Shown here: one piece after another, positions 25,877-35,790 of the stretch
How the letters are laid out: each line of letters opens with the position of its first letter
How positions within the stretch are numbered: position 1 is the first letter of the stretch
Assembly (NCBI RefSeq): GCF_006542335.1
Contig: NZ_CP032485.1
Coordinates: 722,001-786,000 of the forward strand
Direction: 5' to 3'
DNA: 64,000 bases
Source of the DNA: Neokomagataea tanensis
Lineage (GTDB): Bacteria > Pseudomonadota > Alphaproteobacteria > Acetobacterales > Acetobacteraceae
The notes under the pieces: generated by a model
What the model saw: only the letters and a program-made list of their open reading frames with translations
What the model was told of the DNA's origin: nothing
Database searches by the model: none
Position numbers and translations under genes: made by a program

Positions 25877-27220
25877 TTATTGGGCCAGCCAACCATCTTG
25901 CTGCAGCACAACACCAGCCAGATAGAGGCTGCCGCAAATTAAGACCCTGGCAGGAAGAACACTGTCTTGCCCTGCACTCTGCTTCGCCTGCTCGACTATG
26001 GCCTGCAATGCAGCCCGCACAGTCGGCCCAGAACGCGCAACACCACCTGAAGCCACTATAATGTCGTCGACGGAGGAAGCCATGTGCTGCCCATCCTCTG
26101 AAACAGCCCAGACGCTAGCCGCATGCGCGAGCAACGGCTCAAGGAAGCCGCGCACATCCTTGCTTTGCTTGACACCCGCAATGATGTGGATCGGGCCGTC
26201 TTGCCATTGGCTCATAACTTCAGCCAACACTGCCCCAGCCCCGGGGTTGTGGCCACCATCCAGTATCAACTCCCAACCATCCGGCAAGCTCTGCGCCAGT
26301 GCACCTTTTAAGGTTTGCAAACGGGCAGGCCAGATAGCCTGAGCGATACCACCATAAGCTTCATCAGGCAGACCAATCCCCGCATAGCGCAGAGTCGCAA
26401 CTGCAACAGCCGAATTTAGAGATTGATGCGGACCTAACAGACCGGGCTTAGGCAAAATCAGCTCGCCGAAAGCATCGCTGTAAACCAGCCCAGAACGCTC
26501 AGCAGAAACAGAAAAATCCTGCCCCAGAACAAAAAAGTCTGAGCCCATTTCCTCTGCCTTGGCGCGTATGACAGCCAACGCTTCAGGCTCCTGGGGCGCA
26601 ACGACAACGGGAACACCACGCTTAATGATGCCCGCTTTTTCTCCCGCTATCGCAGCGAGCGTATCTCCCAAAAAGGCCTGATGATCCAAACTTACAGGCG
26701 TAATAACGCAAGCACGAGGCGCTGGAATCACGTTGGAAGCATCTAACCGCCCACCCAGCCCGACTTCCAGAACGACCAAATCCGCCGGATAGCGCGAAAA
26801 CAGCAAAAAGCCAGCCGCCGTCAGAACCTCAAACACCGTGATAGGTGCGCCGTCGTTGATGCGCTCCACTTCTTCTAGGACATTAACCAAAACATCTTCC
26901 GTCACGAGTCTACCCGCAACACGAAAACGCTCCGTTACATCCACAAGATGCGGACTGGTCATAACGTGCACACGCAGTCCTGCATGCTCCGCTATAGCCC
27001 TCAAATTGGCGCAAGTGCTGCCTTTCCCGTTTGTTCCAGCTACATGGATAACAGGGGGAAGATGACGTTCGGGGTTGCCCAAACGGGCCAGAAGCGTCTC
27101 CAACCGCCCAAGGGACAAGTCAATGAGCTTTGGGTACAGCACCTGCAGCCGTTCCAAAACAGCCCCGGGGCGCCCACGATACTCACTTGCCAGCACCGCT
27201 GGCGCACCCAAATCTGCCAT
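25877..27220 (-). CDS. folC: Bifunctional dihydrofolate/folylpolyglutamate synthase
   Basis: A 447-aa Mur-ligase-like enzyme. The P-loop is VIHVAGTNGKGSTCANLRA near residue 60; other family blocks are HVMTSPHLVDVTERFRVAG, VLEVGLGGRLDASNVI, ITPVSLDHQAFLGDTLAAIA and ILDGGHNPGAGAVLAE. It adds glutamate to dihydropteroate and folates in the cytoplasm. It lies 4 bp after accD in the same direction, the common alphaproteobacterial accD-folC pair. Confidence 0.96.
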   Translation of the reverse strand: MADLGAPAVLASEYRGRPGAVLERLQVLYPKLIDLSLGRLETLLARLGNPERHLPPVIHVAGTNGKGSTCANLRAIAEHAGLRVHVMTSPHLVDVTERFRVAGRLVTEDVLVNVLEEVERINDGAPITVFEVLTAAGFLLFSRYPADLVVLEVGLGGRLDASNVIPAPRACVITPVSLDHQAFLGDTLAAIAGEKAGIIKRGVPVVVAPQEPEALAVIRAKAEEMGSDFFVLGQDFSVSAERSGLVYSDAFGELILPKPGLLGPHQSLNSAVAVATLRYAGIGLPDEAYGGIAQAIWPARLQTLKGALAQSLPDGWELILDGGHNPGAGAVLAEVMSQWQDGPIHIIAGVKQSKDVRGFLEPLLAHAASVWAVSEDGQHMASSVDDIIVASGGVARSGPTVRAALQAIVEQAKQSAGQDSVLPARVLICGSLYLAGVVLQQDGWLAQ

Positions 27221-27224
27221 AAAA

Positions 27225-28097
27225 TTACTCAGCTGCTTCCGCTACTGGCGCTGGCTGCTTGGTCAACATGCCAATCAAACGCCCCAAAAGCGCCTTCAAT
27301 TCCGAACGCTTTTCGACAATGTCTACCATACCATGCTCACGAAGGTACTCAGAACGCTGGAACCCCTCCGGTAACTTTTCGCGCACAGTATCCTGAATAA
27401 CGCGCGGCCCCGCAAATGCGATCAGTGCATTCGGCTCAGCTACATGCACATCACCAAGCATTGCGAAGGATGCTGAAACGCCACCAGTCGTCGGGTTCGT
27501 GAAAACAACAATGTACGGCAACCCTGCCTCACGCAGCATTTGCACACCAATCGTCGTGCGCGGCATCTGCATCAGGCTAACCGCGCCCTCCTGCATACGC
27601 GCACCACCGGAAGCCGTATAAACAATCAGCGGCGCTTTTTGCAGCACAGCCAAGCGACACGCCGCGACAAAAGCCTCTCCTAGGCCAGCACCCATGGTCC
27701 CCAGCAAAAACTCAGGTGCCATAACAGCTACAACGGCGTCCTGCCCCTGCACCTTGCCATGTGCCACCAAGAGCGCCTCATCCAACTGAGACTTGTTACG
27801 GGCATCCTTCAGGCGGTCCGTATAGCGCTTCGAGTCACGGAAGTTCAGGGGATCAACCGGAACCTTGGGGATATCGATGCAGGTGTACTCACCGCCATCA
27901 AACGTCCAAGCCATCCGTTCACGCGCTGTCGCACGCATGTGATGACCGCAATGCGGACAAACCTTCTGGGCCTTTTCCAGATCCTTGACCAAAGCCATCT
28001 GGCTGCAAGAATCACAATTCGTCCAAAGGTTATCCGGCACTTCCCGCTGCAAAAGGCCACGGAGCTTCGGGCGCACATAATCAGTCAACCAGCTCAT
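27225..28097 (-). CDS. accD: Acetyl-CoA carboxylase carboxyltransferase subunit beta
   Basis: A 290-aa subunit. The zinc ribbon is at residues ~28-51 (CDSCSQM and VCPHCGHHMR); the crotonase-like core has VYTASGGARMQEGAVSLMQM and TNPTTGGVSASFAMLGDVHV. With AccA it transfers carboxyl groups from biotin to acetyl-CoA, giving malonyl-CoA for fatty acids. Usually the trpB-trpA-accD-folC genes are contiguous; here a gene on the opposite strand separates accD from trpA. Confidence 0.97.
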   Translation of the reverse strand: MSWLTDYVRPKLRGLLQREVPDNLWTNCDSCSQMALVKDLEKAQKVCPHCGHHMRATARERMAWTFDGGEYTCIDIPKVPVDPLNFRDSKRYTDRLKDARNKSQLDEALLVAHGKVQGQDAVVAVMAPEFLLGTMGAGLGEAFVAACRLAVLQKAPLIVYTASGGARMQEGAVSLMQMPRTTIGVQMLREAGLPYIVVFTNPTTGGVSASFAMLGDVHVAEPNALIAFAGPRVIQDTVREKLPEGFQRSEYLREHGMVDIVEKRSELKALLGRLIGMLTKQPAPVAEAAE

Positions 28098-28327
28098 GTT
28101 GTCTCATCGCTCTCCACCCGTCCGATCACGCACAAAAAGAATGACGGGTTTATCTCAAAAGTCGGAACCGCCACCGGGTCCCTCGGTCATGTTATGCGCG
28201 TTCTAACGCCCAAGACGCTTTTACGCCAGCCTCTCCGCAACTTGCACCAGACAAACATGTTTACACACAAACAGAACCGAGTGCGCTATACGAGGCGTGT
28301 TTTGCCCTCCAACATAGATTTACTTCA

Positions 28328-28891
28328 ATGATGCTGACACGCTACCAATTTCTAAAATCAGGCACAGCACTTCACGGCAGCTTCCGTATTGGCCTTTTTT
28401 TAATCACTTTAAGCATCATTTCCGCCGTCAGCACTTTAATAGATGACCCGGCAAATCAGACGCTGCTCGCCATGATATTTCTGCTTAGAGGCAGCGCACA
28501 AATGCTCTTTTCACAGCGCTATCGTCTCTTATCTTACTCGACTTATTGGCTGAGCAACCTATCAGCTACCTGCTACTTGGCAGGAGGCGCAGCACTGCTT
28601 GATGAGCCCGACTCCGGCTCACCTCTGCTGACTTTTATTTTATTAAGCTGCCTGACTTTTTCTGGCATCGCCCGTACATTTTGGGGCTGTACGCACCGCC
28701 ACGTACGAAGCTGGAGCATCATGGCTATTAGTGGCTGCTTTACGGTACTTACAGGCTTCTTGCTCTATCTCAGCCTACCGTGGCCCACATCTTGGCTGTT
28801 AGGCGGATTGCTCTCGCTGGAGCTTTTCGTGGCGGGTGTTGCTGCCATTATACTAGCCGTGACAACAAAACCCACCGTAGAATGTGGCTAA
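28328..28891 (+). CDS. HdeD-like/DUF308 small membrane protein
   Basis: A 187-aa protein with about six hydrophobic helices in two repeats (LFLITLSIISAVSTLI, LLAMIFLLRGSAQMLF, GCFTVLTGFLLYLSLPWPTS, LLGGLLSLELFVAGVAAIIL). The pairing of short helices with R-G-x-x-Q between them resembles HdeD-family proteins, known for acid resistance in enterobacteria; whether it has that role here is not shown. Its end overlaps the end of trpA by four bases on the opposite strand, and it interrupts the trp-accD arrangement. Confidence 0.65.
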   Translation: MMLTRYQFLKSGTALHGSFRIGLFLITLSIISAVSTLIDDPANQTLLAMIFLLRGSAQMLFSQRYRLLSYSTYWLSNLSATCYLAGGAALLDEPDSGSPLLTFILLSCLTFSGIARTFWGCTHRHVRSWSIMAISGCFTVLTGFLLYLSLPWPTSWLLGGLLSLELFVAGVAAIILAVTTKPTVECG

Positions 28892-29700
28892 CTGCGTACA
28901 GCCTCTGCCAGTGCCTTAATTTGCTGCGTCACCGCCGGAACAGTGTGCTCCGTTGCACGGCCATCAACCAAAGTTCCCGCCAAAGTTTTAATAAGCGCCG
29001 AAGCAACCACGGCCGCATCGCCTATCTGCGCAGCGGCACGAGCCTGCTCCGGTGTTGAAATTCCAAACCCGACGGCTACAGGCACATCAGTAACGGCTTT
29101 CACCTTCGGCACAGCGGCTGCGAGCTGCTCGGAGGATGCACTCGCCGTTCCCGTAATACCCGTGATGCTCACATAATACACGAAGCCCCGCGCTTCGCGC
29201 AGAACATGCACCAACCGCTCATGTGAGGTATTCGGCGCGACCAGAGCAATAATATCAAGGCCATGAGCTTCCGCATGCGGGCGCAGCCACACAGCTTCTT
29301 CCGTTGGCATATCAACGAGGATAATCCCGTCGACGCCAGCGTCAGCTGCATCCCGGCAAAATGCTTCTGCACCGTAAGTATGGATTGGGTTGAGATATCC
29401 CATCAACACAATCGGCGTTGCCGCATCACCTTCCCGGAAGCGCCGCACCATATTAAGCACGCCGCTGACCGTAGAGCCTGCTTTCAACCCCCGCTGTGCA
29501 GCTAATTGAATTGTCGGGCCATCAGCTGATGGATCAGAAAACGGAAGCCCGATCTCAATAAGGTCCGCGCCGGCCTCCGGCATTGCCTTCAAAAGAGCGA
29601 GCGACGTTTCAAGATCTGGGTCATAAGCCTGTAAATAAGGGATGAGAGCGCCACGGCCTTCGGCTTTTAACGCGTCAAAACGCGCCTGAATACGGCTCAC
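28888..29700 (-). CDS. trpA: Tryptophan synthase alpha chain
   Basis: A 270-aa TIM barrel. The catalytic Glu and Asp are in [18 protein letters not shown] near residues 48-60; [20 protein letters not shown] and [15 protein letters not shown] follow, then [13 protein letters not shown] and [13 protein letters not shown]. It cleaves indole-glycerol phosphate to indole, channelled to TrpB. The start overlaps the trpB stop by four bases (ATGA), so the pair is translationally coupled. Confidence 0.97.
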   Translation of the reverse strand: MSRIQARFDALKAEGRGALIPYLQAYDPDLETSLALLKAMPEAGADLIEIGLPFSDPSADGPTIQLAAQRGLKAGSTVSGVLNMVRRFREGDAATPIVLMGYLNPIHTYGAEAFCRDAADAGVDGIILVDMPTEEAVWLRPHAEAHGLDIIALVAPNTSHERLVHVLREARGFVYYVSITGITGTASASSEQLAAAVPKVKAVTDVPVAVGFGISTPEQARAAAQIGDAAVVASALIKTLAGTLVDGRATEHTVPAVTQQIKALAEAVRS

Positions 29701-30938
29701 AGCTCAACCCCTACATGCTTAGCCACCGTGAAGATGTCTTTGTCTCCACGACCTGACAAATTCATTACAATAATCTGATCTTTGCCCATCGTCGGAGCAA
29801 TTTTGACGATATGCGCCAGAGCATGAGCAGATTCTAACGCTGGCAATATTCCCTCTTGGCGAGAACAGAGTTGGAAAGCATCCAGAGCTTCCTGATCTGT
29901 CACACCGACATACTCAACACGGCCAATATCATTCAGCCACGAGTGCTCCGGCCCAATACCGGGATAATCCAGACCCGCGCTGATAGAATGCGCTTCATCA
30001 ATCTGGCCATCCGCGTCCTGCAGCAGATATGTGCGGTTGCCATGCAGCACGCCCGGACGCCCACGCGATACAGACGCAGCCGTCTTGCCAGAATCAAGCC
30101 CAAAACCGGCTGCTTCCGCACCAATCAGCTTCACATCCACATCGTCTAGGAACGGATGGAAAATACCCATCGCGTTAGACCCGCCTCCAATAGCCGCAAC
30201 AATCGCATCCGGCAGGCGCCCTTCAGCTTCCATAATCTGCTCACGCGTTTCCGTCCCAATAATAGATTGGAAATCGCGGACCATTTCAGGATAAGGATGC
30301 GGCCCAGCGACCGTACCCACTAAGAAATACGTGTCTTCAACATTGGCGACCCAGTCGCGCATGGCTTCATTCATGGCATCTTTCAAAGTGCCCGCGCCCG
30401 CAGTAACAGGCTTAACTTCTGCCCCCAAAAGATTCATACGGAATACGTTAGGCTTTTGGCGTTCAACATCCGTTGCACCCATATATACGGTGCACTTCAA
30501 GCCGAACAGCGCGCAGACCGTGGCCGTCGCAACACCGTGCTGCCCAGCTCCCGTCTCAGCGACAATACGGGTCTTGCCCATACGGCGCGCCACAAGAATT
30601 TGTCCCATCACGTTGTTCAGCTTATGCGAGCCCGTGTGGTTCAACTCTTCACGCTTCAGATAAATCTTTGCCCCGCCCAATGTCTCGGTCAGGCGGCGTG
30701 CAAACCAAAGCGGGCTAGGACGCCCAACATAATCGCGGTAGTAAAATTCCAGCTCTTCCCGGAAGGAAGGATCTGCCTGCGCTGCACGATAGGCTTCTTC
30801 CAACTCAAGGATCAGTGGCATTAGTGTTTCAGCCACAAACCGTCCACCGAACTCCCCAAACCACCCGCGCCCATCAGGCCCTGAACGCAAAGAGTTCGGG
30901 AGAGGCACCTGCACGGGTGTGGTAGTAGAAGCAGACAT
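29697..30938 (-). CDS. trpB: Tryptophan synthase beta chain
   Basis: A ~413-aa PLP enzyme. The PLP lysine is in [15 protein letters not shown] near residue 100; phosphate-binding [18 protein letters not shown] and LSGRGDKDI near the end. It condenses indole and serine to tryptophan. The frame opens at 31016, but the ATG at 30938 gives the usual N-terminus ([20 protein letters not shown]). trpF, often upstream, is absent; a surface-protein gene is divergent. Confidence 0.96.
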   Translation of the reverse strand: MSASTTTPVQVPLPNSLRSGPDGRGWFGEFGGRFVAETLMPLILELEEAYRAAQADPSFREELEFYYRDYVGRPSPLWFARRLTETLGGAKIYLKREELNHTGSHKLNNVMGQILVARRMGKTRIVAETGAGQHGVATATVCALFGLKCTVYMGATDVERQKPNVFRMNLLGAEVKPVTAGAGTLKDAMNEAMRDWVANVEDTYFLVGTVAGPHPYPEMVRDFQSIIGTETREQIMEAEGRLPDAIVAAIGGGSNAMGIFHPFLDDVDVKLIGAEAAGFGLDSGKTAASVSRGRPGVLHGNRTYLLQDADGQIDEAHSISAGLDYPGIGPEHSWLNDIGRVEYVGVTDQEALDAFQLCSRQEGILPALESAHALAHIVKIAPTMGKDQIIVMNLSGRGDKDIFTVAKHVGVEL

Positions 30939-31257
30939 CGCTATTACACTCACTTCAGAAACGATAGGCAGCGAAGATACCAACTCCCGTCGCAATCGTC
31001 CATCAGGAGCCATCACCTCACAACCGATTATTTTGCCGAAACTGATACAAAAAAATAATTACAATAATAATTTAAATAATAACTAAAAATATACTGAAAT
31101 AAATTTTTATTATTATAAGTGTTTAATATTTTTATGTAAATAATAAATATATACCTGAAAAAACAGCAGTATATACTTTTCACTAATATGTTAATTTAAA
31201 AAAAACTATTTATGTATCCAACAAACTGTAACACTATGTCTCAAAAGGAGAGAATCG

Positions 31258-32994
31258 ATGGCAAATAAAACAATCGTCGTAAACGGGGTTACTTACCAAT
31301 TTATTGGAAATGAGTATTACTCTGGCTACACGCTTTCCAGCACAGACCAAACGACCAATTTATATCTTGAAGGGGGAACGGGCACGTCCCAAGGCGCCAA
31401 AGGTTCAGGCGCACTCCTGCGGCTAAGCGGCACACAATCCGTTTCAAACGTCATCGTCAACTCATCTGCCAGCGTTAACGTCGGTGGGTCTGCAACGCTC
31501 AATAACGTCACCCTTGAAAACAATGGTTTTGTACAGGCGTTCCGAGGCGCCAAAATTTCGGGTGGAGAAGTTAAAAACGGGGGAATACTCTCGATACAAT
31601 CAGGGTCCATCGTCAGTGGCGTAAAATTTGATAATGGCTCTATCCTGACAATACATATTAACAGTAAAAATTTCGTTAATACATCAATACAAAACCTCGA
31701 TATTCAACAAGGAACAATTATTAGCGTCATTGACGATTCCGGCAACGCTCTCTCCCTCGGAGCAAAAATCGAAACCGTAAATGGCAAAAAAACTTTATAT
31801 TTGGACACGGACCAAGGCTCTTCCAATAATCATCAAATAGTTATCGGTCTTAATAGTAACTCAACCTTTTCTGATCAATCAAACTTTAGCCGATACAATC
31901 GGACCGACCCTTATTCGCAACCTTACTCATCTTCATACCAAGAGCTGATCGTCTGCTTCCTCGCTGGCACGGAAATCCAAACGCCTACAGGCACAGCGCT
32001 GGTAGAAGAGCTTAAGGTAGGCGATTTAGTTAATGTTTGCGATCATGGTGAAATCATTACGGATCGTATTCTATGGGCCGGAAAAGCATCCTGTGAAATT
32101 AATCGCGACCTTCCAGATGACCAAGCTGGCTACCCAGTCCGTATCTTAAAAGACGCAATTTCTGAAAACATTCCTTACCAAGACCTATTAGTAACGGCGG
32201 AACACTGCCTTTTCTTTGATGGAAAATTTGTTCCTGTTCGAATGCTCGTAAATGGTAGATCAATCTTCTACGATAAATCTTTCTCTTCTTACGAGTATTA
32301 CCATATTGAAACACTCAAACACTCAGTCATAATGGCCAATGGCGCTCTGACTGAAAGCTATCTGGATACTGGTAACCGCTCTTCATTCAGAAGCGGAAAT
32401 ATTTTCTTCTTAGGTCATAACGCCAAATCATGGGAAATGGACGCTGCTGCGCCATTAAGTACTGACCGCAGCACTGTTGAACCGCTTTTTTTAGATCTGA
32501 AAACACGGGCTGAAAAAAAATCCTTCCCCCTGCAATCTCCGGAACAACAACTGACGCATGAGCCCATGCTCTCTCTGTTGACGGATACGGGTTCATACCT
32601 TGAGCCCATCCGCACGTCGAATGGACATCATGTTTTCATCATAACGAGCGACGTCCGCAGTGTACGAATACTTTCGCGTGCATCTCGCCCTTGCGACGTC
32701 ATGGGCCCCTATTGGGACGACCGCCGCCTCTTGGGAGTTGCTATCTCAGCAGCGCACATTTTCGAGTGGAACCGCAAAACGCATATCACATCATACCAGA
32801 CGCTTGATACCCTTGAGGGCTGGCACACGCTTGAAGCGGATACAACTACCCGCTGGACATCAGGCAATGCGGTCCTGCCATTGGAACGCAATCACCCTGA
32901 AGAACAGGCTATTTTAAGCTTAAAGATTCAACCTGGCACCTACTTAATCGACGATGCTGAACGTCCAACCATGCACGAGCGCTTAACTGCTTAA
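31258..32994 (+). CDS. Beta-repeat surface protein with Hint (hedgehog/intein) domain
   Basis: A 578-aa protein. Residues ~1-200 are short beta-helix repeats like those of AIDA-type autotransporter passengers (SNVIVNSSASVNVGGSATLN, GGEVKNGGILSIQSGSIV). A Hint domain starts at about residue 235: VCFLAGTEIQTPTG with the nucleophile-position Cys, VEELKVGDLV, then LLVTAEHCLFFDGKFVPVRM with the TxxH block. No C-terminal His-Asn splice junction is seen, so it would cleave rather than splice. Such proteins are common in acetic acid bacteria; role unknown. ATG preceded by AAGGAG. No signal peptide is evident. The preceding 240 bp are very AT-rich. Confidence 0.8.
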   Translation: MANKTIVVNGVTYQFIGNEYYSGYTLSSTDQTTNLYLEGGTGTSQGAKGSGALLRLSGTQSVSNVIVNSSASVNVGGSATLNNVTLENNGFVQAFRGAKISGGEVKNGGILSIQSGSIVSGVKFDNGSILTIHINSKNFVNTSIQNLDIQQGTIISVIDDSGNALSLGAKIETVNGKKTLYLDTDQGSSNNHQIVIGLNSNSTFSDQSNFSRYNRTDPYSQPYSSSYQELIVCFLAGTEIQTPTGTALVEELKVGDLVNVCDHGEIITDRILWAGKASCEINRDLPDDQAGYPVRILKDAISENIPYQDLLVTAEHCLFFDGKFVPVRMLVNGRSIFYDKSFSSYEYYHIETLKHSVIMANGALTESYLDTGNRSSFRSGNIFFLGHNAKSWEMDAAAPLSTDRSTVEPLFLDLKTRAEKKSFPLQSPEQQLTHEPMLSLLTDTGSYLEPIRTSNGHHVFIITSDVRSVRILSRASRPCDVMGPYWDDRRLLGVAISAAHIFEWNRKTHITSYQTLDTLEGWHTLEADTTTRWTSGNAVLPLERNHPEEQAILSLKIQPGTYLIDDAERPTMHERLTA

Positions 32995-33011
32995 CTGCTT
33001 AACTGCTTAAC
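32983..33011. repeat. 8-bp tandem repeat at the end of the Hint gene
   Basis: Unit ttaactgc, three full copies plus five bases, spanning the last codons and the stop. Changing the copy number would not alter the stop as long as one and a half copies remain. Confidence 0.9.
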
Positions 33012-33049
33012 AGAGACTTTCCTGCCTAATCGAGCAGGAAAGTCTCTTT
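33012..33049 (+). terminator. Rho-independent terminator of the Hint gene
   Basis: AGAGACTTTCCTGC - 8-nt loop - GCAGGAAAGTCTCT followed by TT, a perfect 14-bp stem placed 17 bp after the stop codon. The T-run is short. Confidence 0.8.
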
Positions 33050-33136
33050 CCAATACCGCAAAACTGTTTCACCTTGCCCGAACCCCAAATTTATTCAATT
33101 AATCCGCTTTATTCTAACGGTCGGGACATATCGCGT

Positions 33137-34252
33137 ATGTTTTTTCTAAAACGCATTTTCCGCCGCACAATTAATAAAACTTCGCCTGACGAGCCGCTGA
33201 CGCTCCTCAACACTGCTTCCCGCATCAAAATCTTGGACAAAACGGCCTCTTACCCTGCTCAACTAGCTTTTAAAGGGTGCCTACCCTCAGGAGCAGAATC
33301 TCTTTTTCAACAATGGGCTTCCAGCCCTCTTACCCTGCGCCAATACGAACTCGAAAATGTCGTGCTCGATACCGCATCCATGATTTTCTTTAAAAACGGG
33401 CGACCTATAATCGACACAGCCTATTTGCAATCACCCGACGTTATTCCTCTTCTAGCCGTACAGGAAGAAACTCTCATTCCCGCACCGGCCGGTCAAAACG
33501 TAATGGCCGCATGCTTCGACCACTGGCACCTAAACTATTATCATTGGGTCACGCACACACTTCCAACACTCTTCCACCTGTCCCAAAATCATTACAAAGG
33601 GGGCCTCATTCTACCCCCACTCACGTCTTGGCAAGAAGAAACCATACGCATGTATGGCTTTGACCCAGCCCATGGCACGCGGACAGAACCGGGAAAACAA
33701 TATGCGTTCAAAAAAGTAATCTACACGGACAATGTCCGTGGCGCGGCTGATTTCTCCGTCTCCCCTTCCTCACGCCAAGCATACAAATCCCTAACAGATA
33801 AATTTCCAGCAATGGATGAGAGCAGTTCCCCCCTCAACCTTTTCATTGAACGTGGCTCAGCAACAAACCGCTCTGTAAATAATGAAAACGAATTGGCGAA
33901 AGCTCTCGCAGAAATAGGCTTCACAATCATCCGCCCAGAGACTCTCAGCGTAACAGAGCAAATTCGCCTTTTTTCCAAAGCACGCTTTGTTATGGGGGCT
34001 TTGGGGGCAGGCATGGCGAATTTAGCATGGTGCAAACCCGGCACAATTATATGCGAACTCGTGCCACAACAGCACCCTAACCCCTGCAACCTTGCTCTGG
34101 CGACGCAAATGGAACTGCCTTATTGGGGCGAACCTATAGAAACAGGCATCGAGGCAGCCAGTCACGTCACGGCAGCTGAAAAAGGCTTCGATATTCCAAC
34201 ACTCATACAGCGCGCGAAAGAACTTTTAGCGCTTGCAGGCCCTTTACACTAA
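33137..34252 (+). CDS. GT61-like glycosyltransferase (DUF563)
   Basis: A ~371-aa protein. Family-type segments are HWHLNYYHWVTHTLPTLFHL near the middle, LFIERGSATNRSVNNENEL and the end block MGALGAGMANLAWCKPGTII. GT61 enzymes transfer sugars (xylose, N-acetylglucosamine and others); the substrate here is not known. It follows the Hint gene after a terminator, so it may be transcribed separately. The frame opens at a TTG (33074); the ATG at 33137 starts MFFLKRIFRRTIN. Adjacent to a surface-protein gene, so surface glycosylation is plausible, not shown. Confidence 0.75.
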   Translation: MFFLKRIFRRTINKTSPDEPLTLLNTASRIKILDKTASYPAQLAFKGCLPSGAESLFQQWASSPLTLRQYELENVVLDTASMIFFKNGRPIIDTAYLQSPDVIPLLAVQEETLIPAPAGQNVMAACFDHWHLNYYHWVTHTLPTLFHLSQNHYKGGLILPPLTSWQEETIRMYGFDPAHGTRTEPGKQYAFKKVIYTDNVRGAADFSVSPSSRQAYKSLTDKFPAMDESSSPLNLFIERGSATNRSVNNENELAKALAEIGFTIIRPETLSVTEQIRLFSKARFVMGALGAGMANLAWCKPGTIICELVPQQHPNPCNLALATQMELPYWGEPIETGIEAASHVTAAEKGFDIPTLIQRAKELLALAGPLH

Positions 34253-34333
34253 GGCGGCAATACAGACAGCTCACCTCGCCCGGTCGCCTCGCTTAAGTTT
34301 GAAAAACCCAAAACCACACGGTTATTCTGCCCC

Positions 34334-35353
34334 ATGCTGCTTACCCGCCCCACCGGAACCCCAGCCTACGAAATGGGCCCACATACACGCTTGAACGCTA
34401 TTCCGTGGATCGACTTGCTGAACCCCACGGAAGAAGAAATAAACCTTGCGAGCGAGAAACTCGGCTTCCACATACCCAGCCGGGCAGAACTTAATGAAAT
34501 CGAAAGCTCCTCGCGTCACTACGAGCGCGAAGGAATACTTTATCTTTCCGGACCTTTAGTCAGACGCTACGACACAGGCCCTATTACGCGCCCCGTTGGC
34601 TTTGTTGTTTCCCCAACCCACCTCGTCACTATCCGCTACGCTGATTACATAGCCTTTGATGCAATTGGCCTCCAACTGGCCGAGCACAGTGCTGACGCTC
34701 CCCCACCCAGCCCCGCCGGCTTGTTAACAGACTTAATCGACGAGATTATTAATCGCCTCGCGGACCTTCTGGAGAATGTAGGCCATACGCTAGACACCCT
34801 CTCACGCCAAATCTTTGGCAGCGATGAGCGCAAACATCGCGCCCATGCCAGTCATACACTTCGTACAACGCTCAAGCGCCTCGGTAACACCGGCGACCTC
34901 GCCTCAATGATCCGCGACTCACTACTTTCTATTGATCGTATCCGGCTTCATCTATCGACGGCCAATAAACAAGACCTCTTACCTACGCACATCACCAATC
35001 CGGCCGAAGATAGCTCCAGCAAACTGCTACATAACAGGCTCGAAATTGCAGGGCGTGACATCACTTCCCTCAACGAGTTCAACACTCAAATCAACAACAA
35101 GGTCCAATTTCTGTTAGATGCCACTCTAGGCTTCATTAATATTGAACAGAATGACGGCATGAAAATTCTGACCGTTGCAAGCTCGATTGGAATAATGCCA
35201 ACCCTCATTGCCGGAATTTACGGCATGAATTTTCGTATTATGCCGGAACTGAACTGGAGCTTCGGCTATCCTTTTGCGATAGCCTTAATGCTCGTGTCTA
35301 TCGCCGCGCCACTCTACTGGTTTTGGCGTCGCGGCTGGCTTACACGCCTTTAA
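34334..35353 (+). CDS. corA: CorA-family magnesium/divalent cation channel
   Basis: A 339-aa protein. The long cytoplasmic helices run from about residue 130; the selectivity motif YGMNF (IYGMNFRIMPELNW) is near residue 295, between the two C-terminal membrane helices (ASSIGIMPTLIAGIYG and FAIALMLVSIAAPLYWFW). It imports Mg2+ or related ions. Ends 2 bp before the convergent sulfite-reductase operon end. Confidence 0.93.
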   Translation: MLLTRPTGTPAYEMGPHTRLNAIPWIDLLNPTEEEINLASEKLGFHIPSRAELNEIESSSRHYEREGILYLSGPLVRRYDTGPITRPVGFVVSPTHLVTIRYADYIAFDAIGLQLAEHSADAPPPSPAGLLTDLIDEIINRLADLLENVGHTLDTLSRQIFGSDERKHRAHASHTLRTTLKRLGNTGDLASMIRDSLLSIDRIRLHLSTANKQDLLPTHITNPAEDSSSKLLHNRLEIAGRDITSLNEFNTQINNKVQFLLDATLGFINIEQNDGMKILTVASSIGIMPTLIAGIYGMNFRIMPELNWSFGYPFAIALMLVSIAAPLYWFWRRGWLTRL

Positions 35354-35355
35354 AA

Positions 35356-35790
35356 CTAGCGTGCTACTCGCGTACCAACATCCAAAACATGTTCCGGCAG
35401 AACCGAGCGCTGAAACGAAACTGCATATCGTGCAATTTGCCTCTCCCAAGGCCCCGTGTCGCTCCCCTCAGGCAAGTCAACACTATCCACCCCGCACCGT
35501 TTCAAGAAATCGGCCTGATCGGGCAAAACATGCCCATCAGCGCGAATTTCGCCACCGTAACGCAGATATTCCCGTAGTTCCCGGGCTTGAGTGAAGCCCC
35601 GACCATCGCGAAAAATCGGAAAACGCAGCACGATAAGTGCGAGACGATTCAAGTATGGCTTTAGAGCAGAAACATCGTCCGCACTTTCTAAAACAACAGA
35701 GCGCACCTCTCCTTGCTCTGCCAATTCAGCAAGTGTCACGGGCTCATCGTATGAACCCGGCTCACGCTCACCAAGCTTAAACAACGTCAT
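35356..35790 (-). CDS. DUF934 family protein of the sulfite reductase operon
   Basis: A ~144-aa protein: SDDVSALKPYLNRLALIVLR, FPIFRDGRGFTQARELREYL and YGGEIRADGHVLPDQADFLK are typical of DUF934 proteins, found next to sulfite reductase genes in many proteobacteria and thought to serve sulfate assimilation. Function unproven. ATG at 35790 lies 14 bp inside the end of the reductase gene; the track-open frame continues further up. Confidence 0.85.
   Translation of the reverse strand: MTLFKLGEREPGSYDEPVTLAELAEQGEVRSVVLESADDVSALKPYLNRLALIVLRFPIFRDGRGFTQARELREYLRYGGEIRADGHVLPDQADFLKRCGVDSVDLPEGSDTGPWERQIARYAVSFQRSVLPEHVLDVGTRVAR

Noticed and set aside
32983..33011. 8-bp repeat as a phase-variation switch of the Hint protein
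   Set aside because: The stop stays the same when the copy number changes, so no switch of the protein end is expected.
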